Source: Clostridia bacterium
GTDB taxonomy: Bacteria > Bacillota > Clostridia > Christensenellales > Aristaeellaceae
DNA length: 10,240 nt
Reading direction: 5' to 3'
NCBI GenBank assembly: GCA_016296675.1
Contig: JAEDIV010000094.1
Coordinates: forward strand, 1 to 10,240
Program-made: the position numbers and the translations under genes
Part shown: one piece after another, positions 6,646 through 10,240 of the stretch
Layout: the number at the start of each line of letters is the position of its first letter
Position numbering within the stretch: the first letter of the stretch is position 1
The notes under the pieces: model-generated
What the model was told of the DNA's origin: nothing
Databases searched by the model: none
What the model saw: the letters and a program-made list of their open reading frames with translations, nothing else

Positions 6646-7463
6646 TGGATATGCGTGAACTTTCGCGTATGGGCGACAAAATACGTCGCGACGTCGTTGA
6701 GATGATTTATCGAAGCGGAGACGGTCATCCGGCGCCTTCGCTTTCCGCGGCAGATGTGATTGCATGCCTGTATTTCGGCGTGATGAATGTCGATCCCCAG
6801 AATCCCCTTTGGGAAGACAGAGACCGCTTTGTGCTTTCAAAGGGTCATGCCTGTCCGGCGCTCTATGCAGCATTGGGTCTTAAGGGATTTTATTCCAGAG
6901 ATGTGTATCCCACGCTGCGATGCCTCAATTCGATTCTTCAGGGTCATCCGGATATGAAAAAGACGCCCGGCGTGGATTTGACCAGCGGCTCCCTGGGCAA
7001 CGGCCTCGCCGGCGCAACGGGTATGGCGATTGCTGCCAAGAGACTCAATAAGTCCTACAAGACCTATGTTATGACCGGCGACGGCGAACTTGGAGAGGGA
7101 CTTAACTGGGAAGCTGCGCAGACCGCAGCCAAATACAAACTGGACAATCTGACGCTGATTGTTGACAACAATACCATGCAGTCGGGCGGAGGCATAGAGG
7201 AAGTCGGCGGCATTACCAATATTCCCGGCAAATTTGCTGCTTTCGGCTGGAAGGTTTTGGAGGTTGACGGACATAATGTGCCTGAAATCATGGCGGCTCT
7301 GACGTGCGAACGCGACGGAAGGCCTGTATGTATCGTAGCACACACTGTTAAAGGAAAGGGCATTTCCTATATGGAGCATAACAATGCCTGGCACAAGGGA
7401 ACGCCGAATGACGAACAGTATGAAATTGCAGTGCGAGAATTGGAGGCGCGAATCCATGAGTGA
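6645..7463 (+). CDS. Transketolase, N-terminal (TPP-binding) subunit
   Basis: Predicted 272-residue subunit that binds thiamine diphosphate and, with the next gene's product, moves two-carbon ketol units between sugar phosphates. Visible landmarks are H28 in GDGHPAPS, H68 in LSKGHACPALY, H101 in LQGHPDM, DLTSGSLGNGL (111-121), the TPP/metal motif beginning GDGELGEG (145-152) and ending at VDNN (173-176), and HNNAWHKGTP (245-254). The length fits the N-half of split transketolases, which are common in Clostridia. The first GDG (25-27) replaces the more usual GSG before HP. GAGGTGG at 6631-6637 lies seven bases before the ATG, which overlaps the racemase-like stop as TAATG. The partner could be standard pentose phosphates; a close functional relative is the two-subunit apulose-4-phosphate transketolase (AptA/AptB), which cannot be distinguished from the sequence alone. 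Confidence 0.95.
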   Translation: MDMRELSRMGDKIRRDVVEMIYRSGDGHPAPSLSAADVIACLYFGVMNVDPQNPLWEDRDRFVLSKGHACPALYAALGLKGFYSRDVYPTLRCLNSILQGHPDMKKTPGVDLTSGSLGNGLAGATGMAIAAKRLNKSYKTYVMTGDGELGEGLNWEAAQTAAKYKLDNLTLIVDNNTMQSGGGIEEVGGITNIPGKFAAFGWKVLEVDGHNVPEIMAALTCERDGRPVCIVAHTVKGKGISYMEHNNAWHKGTPNDEQYEIAVRELEARIHE

Positions 7464-8346
7464 AATCAAAAGCACGCGCATTGCGTTTGTTGAGGCGCTC
7501 ACCGAACTTATGGAAAAGGATGAGCGCGTGTATATGGTCAGCGCGGATTCTGTAGCCGTTTTCAGAGCGCAGGGGCTGATGAAAAAATATCCGGACCGCA
7601 TTATTGAAGCAGGCATTGCGGAAGGCAGTGCGGTAATGATCGCCGCCGGCCTTGCCAGCGCAGGTCTTAAGCCGTTTGTGTGCGCATATGCCGGGTTCCT
7701 TACCATGCGTGCATGCGAACAGATGCGCACGTTTGTTGGATATCCGGGTCTGGATGTCAAATTCTTTGGCGCAAATGCCGGCATGTGTTCCGGCGAACGC
7801 GAGGGCGTAACGCATCAGTTCTTTGAAGATCTGGGCATCATGCGCGCAATTCCGGGCTATACCGTGCTTGCGCCTGCAGATGCGGACGATACCGGAAATA
7901 TGGTTCGCCGTGCCTATGAAACCAAAGGCCCCGTATACTGCCGTATCGGAAGCGGAAGAGATCCCGTGGTTGGCACGGATGAGATCCTGCGCGCGTACGG
8001 AGAAGATGTTCTGATCCTGGGCTGCGGCGCGCCGCTATATGACGCCTGCCTTGCTGCAGACAGCCTGAAGGATAAGGACATGGGTGCAACTGTTGTGAAC
8101 TGCAACGTGATAAAGCCGCTCAACTGCGAAAAGCTTATTCCCATGATTGAGAAAGCGAAAAAAGTAATCGTTGTGGAGGATCACAACATTTACGGCGGTC
8201 TTGGAAGCGCGATATGCGAAATCGCCGCCCGACCGGTAATCAGGCTGGGCCTTAAGGATATCTATCCTGAGAGCGGCACGGCAAACGAACTCAAGCACAA
8301 GTATGAAATCGACGCGCCCGCAATTATTGCGGCAGCGATGAGGTGA
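7456..8346 (+). CDS. Transketolase, C-terminal subunit
   Basis: Predicted 296-residue partner of the preceding subunit; the two should form the active site at their interface. The start at 7456 (MSEIKSTRIAF) is chosen because GGAGG at 7442-7446 is nine bases upstream and because the family begins about here; the open frame before it is only overlap with the previous gene. E56 in EAGIAEG is the conserved glutamate that activates the TPP ring. H120 in GVTHQFFEDLG and the TVLAPADADD stretch (136-145) belong to the pyrimidine-binding domain. VEDHNIYGGLGSAI (240-253) marks the transketolase C-terminal domain. It overlaps the N-subunit gene by eight bases (ATGAGTGA), which favours translational coupling and equal amounts of the two chains. 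Confidence 0.95.
   Translation: MSEIKSTRIAFVEALTELMEKDERVYMVSADSVAVFRAQGLMKKYPDRIIEAGIAEGSAVMIAAGLASAGLKPFVCAYAGFLTMRACEQMRTFVGYPGLDVKFFGANAGMCSGEREGVTHQFFEDLGIMRAIPGYTVLAPADADDTGNMVRRAYETKGPVYCRIGSGRDPVVGTDEILRAYGEDVLILGCGAPLYDACLAADSLKDKDMGATVVNCNVIKPLNCEKLIPMIEKAKKVIVVEDHNIYGGLGSAICEIAARPVIRLGLKDIYPESGTANELKHKYEIDAPAIIAAAMR
8340..8346 (+). promoter_or_regulatory. Strong ribosome binding site that decides the transaldolase start
   Basis: GAGGTGA is complementary to the 16S rRNA 3' end and lies five bases before ATG 8352. It contains the TGA stop of the transketolase C-subunit (8344-8346). This argues against the alternative GTG at 8343, which would lie inside the ribosome binding site. Confidence 0.6.
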
Positions 8347-8351
8347 CGCAT

Positions 8352-9368
8352 ATGGGATATTTTGAAAGAGTACACCGTCTGACGCCTACCCGTTTCTGGG
8401 TAAACAACCCCACAATTTCGCAGGCGAGACTGGCAATTGAAGCAGGCACAATCGCCTGTACCACCAACCCCACCTATACCGCAAAAATGCTTAAATCCGA
8501 TGAGATGCGTCCGATTCTGATGAAGGAAATCCTCCGCCTGAAAGCGGAAGGTCTGACCGCATCCGAAATCGCTGCGAAAACGCAGCGGTATGCCGTTAAG
8601 CTTCTCATGGACGAGTTTGCCAAGCTTCACAAAGAGAATCCCTCCCGCATGGGTTATGTCTCCATTCAAGGCGATCCGACGCTGGAGCATGATCCTGCAA
8701 ACATCATAAAGGAAGCGGAAGCCGACATGCAGCTGGGCGAAAACGCCATTGCCAAGATTCCCGTGACGGAAGCCGGCATCAAAGCCATCGAATATCTCGC
8801 GGCGAAGAATGTTCCGATCATTGCAACGGAAATCATGTCCGTCTCTCAGTGCATCGCAGTGTGCGAAGCATATAAGCGCTCGAAGGGAACTGCTCCCTTC
8901 TTTGTCACCTGTATTGCGGGTATCTTCGACGACTGCCTTAAAAATCAGTACAAGGAAAACAAATTTGAAATCGAACCGGACATTCTTTTCCAGGCCGGAT
9001 GCGTGCTTATGCGCCGTCAGTATCGCGTGATGCGAGAAAAGCAGCTGCCCGGCATCCTTCTGGGCGGCGGTGCCCGAGGACTGCATCATTTCACGGAGTT
9101 TGTCGGCGGCGCCTGCGATATCACCATCAATTGGAAGGGCACGGCGGACCTGCTTCTGGAAGCGGATGCACCGGTCATCAGCCGTATGGATACGCCTACG
9201 CCCGAATATGTGCTGGATGAACTTTTGAAGATCCCGACCTTCGCAAAGGCGTATACGGTTGACGGACTGTCTGAGAAAGAATACGCGGATTTCCCGCCGG
9301 TCGAATTGTTCCGCAGTCAATTCGAAGCCGGATGGGCTGATCTGATCAAGGAGATTGAAAACGCATGA
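8352..9368 (+). CDS. Transaldolase-family protein with Asn at the usual catalytic Asp
   Basis: Predicted 338-residue class I aldolase-type TIM barrel. K135 in ENAIAKIPVTEAGIKAI is in the position of the Schiff-base lysine of transaldolases. CTTNPTY (36-42) matches the TTNPS motif, and IIATEIMSVSQ (156-166) matches the conserved strand with T159. In most transaldolases the first strand reads F-I-D-T-A-N with a catalytic aspartate; here it reads FWVNNPT (15-21), so Asn18 stands at that place. The length is between short (about 215) and classical (about 317) forms plus extensions. This is therefore a divergent subfamily whose reaction may be transaldolase or a related aldol transfer or cleavage. 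Its position right after both transketolase subunits (stop codon within its ribosome binding site) ties it to sugar-phosphate interconversion. Family call is firm; activity is uncertain. Confidence 0.87.
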   Translation: MGYFERVHRLTPTRFWVNNPTISQARLAIEAGTIACTTNPTYTAKMLKSDEMRPILMKEILRLKAEGLTASEIAAKTQRYAVKLLMDEFAKLHKENPSRMGYVSIQGDPTLEHDPANIIKEAEADMQLGENAIAKIPVTEAGIKAIEYLAAKNVPIIATEIMSVSQCIAVCEAYKRSKGTAPFFVTCIAGIFDDCLKNQYKENKFEIEPDILFQAGCVLMRRQYRVMREKQLPGILLGGGARGLHHFTEFVGGACDITINWKGTADLLLEADAPVISRMDTPTPEYVLDELLKIPTFAKAYTVDGLSEKEYADFPPVELFRSQFEAGWADLIKEIENA

Positions 9369-9718
9369 GCAATAAAATCACCAATCTTTCCGAAAGAAAT
9401 AAGGTCGAGCTGCGTCCCGGCCTTGTAAAGACGAACCTTTCCTACAACAATGAAACCATGCTCTGCCACTTCACGATGAAGAAAGGCTGCGTTCTGCCGC
9501 TTCACAATCATGAGGCCGTGCAGAATGGATTTGTCCTCTCGGGAAAACTCAAGTATACGCTTGCGGATGAAAACAAAAACGTATACGAAGAAGGCGTTAT
9601 CGGCCCGGGCGGCGGATATGTATGGAATGCCAACGAATATCACAGCACAGAAGCGCTGGAAGATATGGAGTTTGTCGAATTCTTTGCGCCCATGCGCCCA
9701 GAGTATATAGCGGAGTAA
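9365..9718 (+). CDS. Small cupin protein, KdgF-like metal-site pattern
   Basis: Predicted 117-residue single-domain cupin. The first cupin motif reads LPLHNHEAVQNGFVLSG (44-60): H47 and H49 are metal ligands, and Q53 stands where most cupins have Glu. The second motif supplies H93 (NANEYHSTEALED, 88-100). An H-x-H-x3-Q plus His set is the pattern of KdgF, which converts 4,5-unsaturated monouronates from pectin or alginate to their linear keto form. That role would fit a pectic substrate here, but single-domain cupins vary widely and binding or isomerase roles on other sugars are possible. The ATG overlaps the transaldolase stop by four bases (ATGA); AAGGAG at 9348-9353 supports the start. No signal peptide is present, so it should be cytoplasmic. 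Confidence 0.85.
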   Translation: MSNKITNLSERNKVELRPGLVKTNLSYNNETMLCHFTMKKGCVLPLHNHEAVQNGFVLSGKLKYTLADENKNVYEEGVIGPGGGYVWNANEYHSTEALEDMEFVEFFAPMRPEYIAE

Positions 9719-9722
9719 TTCA

Positions 9723-10240
9723 ATGAAGCTGACAATATCGGAGAACAAACGAAATTTCTGTCTGGACGGCGCGCCGTTTTTCTGGCTCGGAGATACGGCT
9801 TGGCTGCTGTTTTCCAAGCTGACTTTTGAGGAAAGCTGCGTCTACCTTCAAAACCGTGCGCAGAAGGGCTTTAATGTCATTCAGGCAACGCTCGTGCACA
9901 AGAGCGGTTATTCCACAATTGATGGAAAACCCGCATTGACGGACGATGATTTTTCGCGTCCCGTTGCGCCCGAAGATGCAAACGGCTATTGGGAGCATGT
10001 GAGAAACGTTGTAAGGTATGCCAAAAAGCTCGGCCTCATCATGGCGCTTCTCCCTTCGTGGGGCAATTTCGCCAAAGACGGAAAGTTGAATGTGAACAAT
10101 GCAGGAGGCTACGCGGCGTTTCTTGCAGATTATTTCGCAGAAGAAGAAAACATTCTTTGGCTCGTGGGCGGCGATGTCAGAGGCGATGCTGCGCCTGAAG
10201 TGTTCCGTATCATCGGTAAAACGCTCAAGGCTCGCATGCC
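9723..10240 (+). CDS. DUF4038/GH140-type glycoside hydrolase, 3' partial
   Basis: The first 172 residues of a gene that runs off the window; no stop codon occurs in frame. FFWLGDTAWLLFSKLTFEES (19-38), YLQNRAQKGFNVIQA (41-55) and ILWLVGGDVRGD (144-155) match the DUF4038 TIM-barrel domain of GH140, whose known member from Bacteroides is an apiosidase acting on the pectin rhamnogalacturonan II. GGD (149-151) is at the conserved strand-4 position expected to carry a catalytic Asp in this family. No signal peptide is present (MKLTISENKRNF). GGAG at 9712-9715, seven bases before the ATG, is inside the end of the cupin gene, and the start lies four bases after its stop. DUF4038 proteins are functionally diverse, so apiosidase is a lead, not an assignment. 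The usual length is about 430-460 residues, so well over half is missing. Confidence 0.87.
   Translation, partial: MKLTISENKRNFCLDGAPFFWLGDTAWLLFSKLTFEESCVYLQNRAQKGFNVIQATLVHKSGYSTIDGKPALTDDDFSRPVAPEDANGYWEHVRNVVRYAKKLGLIMALLPSWGNFAKDGKLNVNNAGGYAAFLADYFAEEENILWLVGGDVRGDAAPEVFRIIGKTLKARM

Noticed and set aside
4126..6873. A 915-codon open frame on the minus strand spanning the GH127 and racemase-like genes
   Set aside because: Very long, but opposite two well-supported genes and with no family motifs. Codon bias of the real genes depletes stop codons in the antisense frame, which explains it.
7384..7455. Upstream extension of the transketolase C-subunit frame
   Set aside because: It lies within the N-subunit gene. 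GGAGG at 7442-7446 and the usual family N-terminus support ATG 7456.
6645..8346. Reading the two transketolase genes as one gene broken by a frameshift
   Set aside because: Each has its own ribosome binding site, start codon and normal subunit length, and split transketolases are well known in Clostridia.
6645..9368. A sulfoquinovose (sulfo-transketolase or sulfo-transaldolase) pathway
   Set aside because: Split transketolase and transaldolase occur in such pathways, but no sulfoquinovosidase, isomerase or sulfolactaldehyde gene is visible and the neighbouring glycosidases point to plant polysaccharides.

Overview
The window looks like a carbohydrate-utilisation locus from a monoderm, fermentative Firmicute, probably gut or rumen Clostridia. 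This is inferred from the LplA/LplC-type sugar ABC importer, strong AGGAGG-type ribosome binding sites, a transketolase split into two genes, moderate GC content, and tight head-to-tail packing. All supported genes are on the + strand. No RNA gene, mobile element, CRISPR array or transcriptional regulator was seen.

Layout. Bases 1-477 hold the C-terminal half of a sugar ABC permease. A strong hairpin (475-502) separates it from the secreted solute-binding protein (525-2123), which ends at a GC-rich terminator-like hairpin (2136-2169). About 130 bases follow with a possible promoter. A second, nearly gapless series then runs off the right edge: a GH30-type glycosidase with a C-terminal CARDB domain (2303-4105), a GH127-type zinc/cysteine glycosidase (4141-5976), an Asp/Glu racemase-superfamily protein (5995-6645), transketolase N- and C-subunits (6645-7463, 7456-8346), a divergent transaldolase (8352-9368), a small KdgF-like cupin (9365-9718) and the start of a DUF4038/GH140-type glycosidase (9723 onward).

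How the parts could work together. The importer captures oligosaccharides. None of the three glycosidases shows a signal peptide, so they would cut the imported oligosaccharide in the cytoplasm. The released sugars, probably pentoses such as L-arabinose or the branched pentose apiose, would enter central metabolism through the transketolase and transaldolase. The KdgF-like cupin suggests an unsaturated uronate, which would fit a pectic substrate. The most interesting hypothesis is an apiose/pectin (RG-II-like) system in which the split transketolase acts on apulose 4-phosphate rather than in the ordinary pentose phosphate pathway. The sequence is consistent with this but does not prove it.
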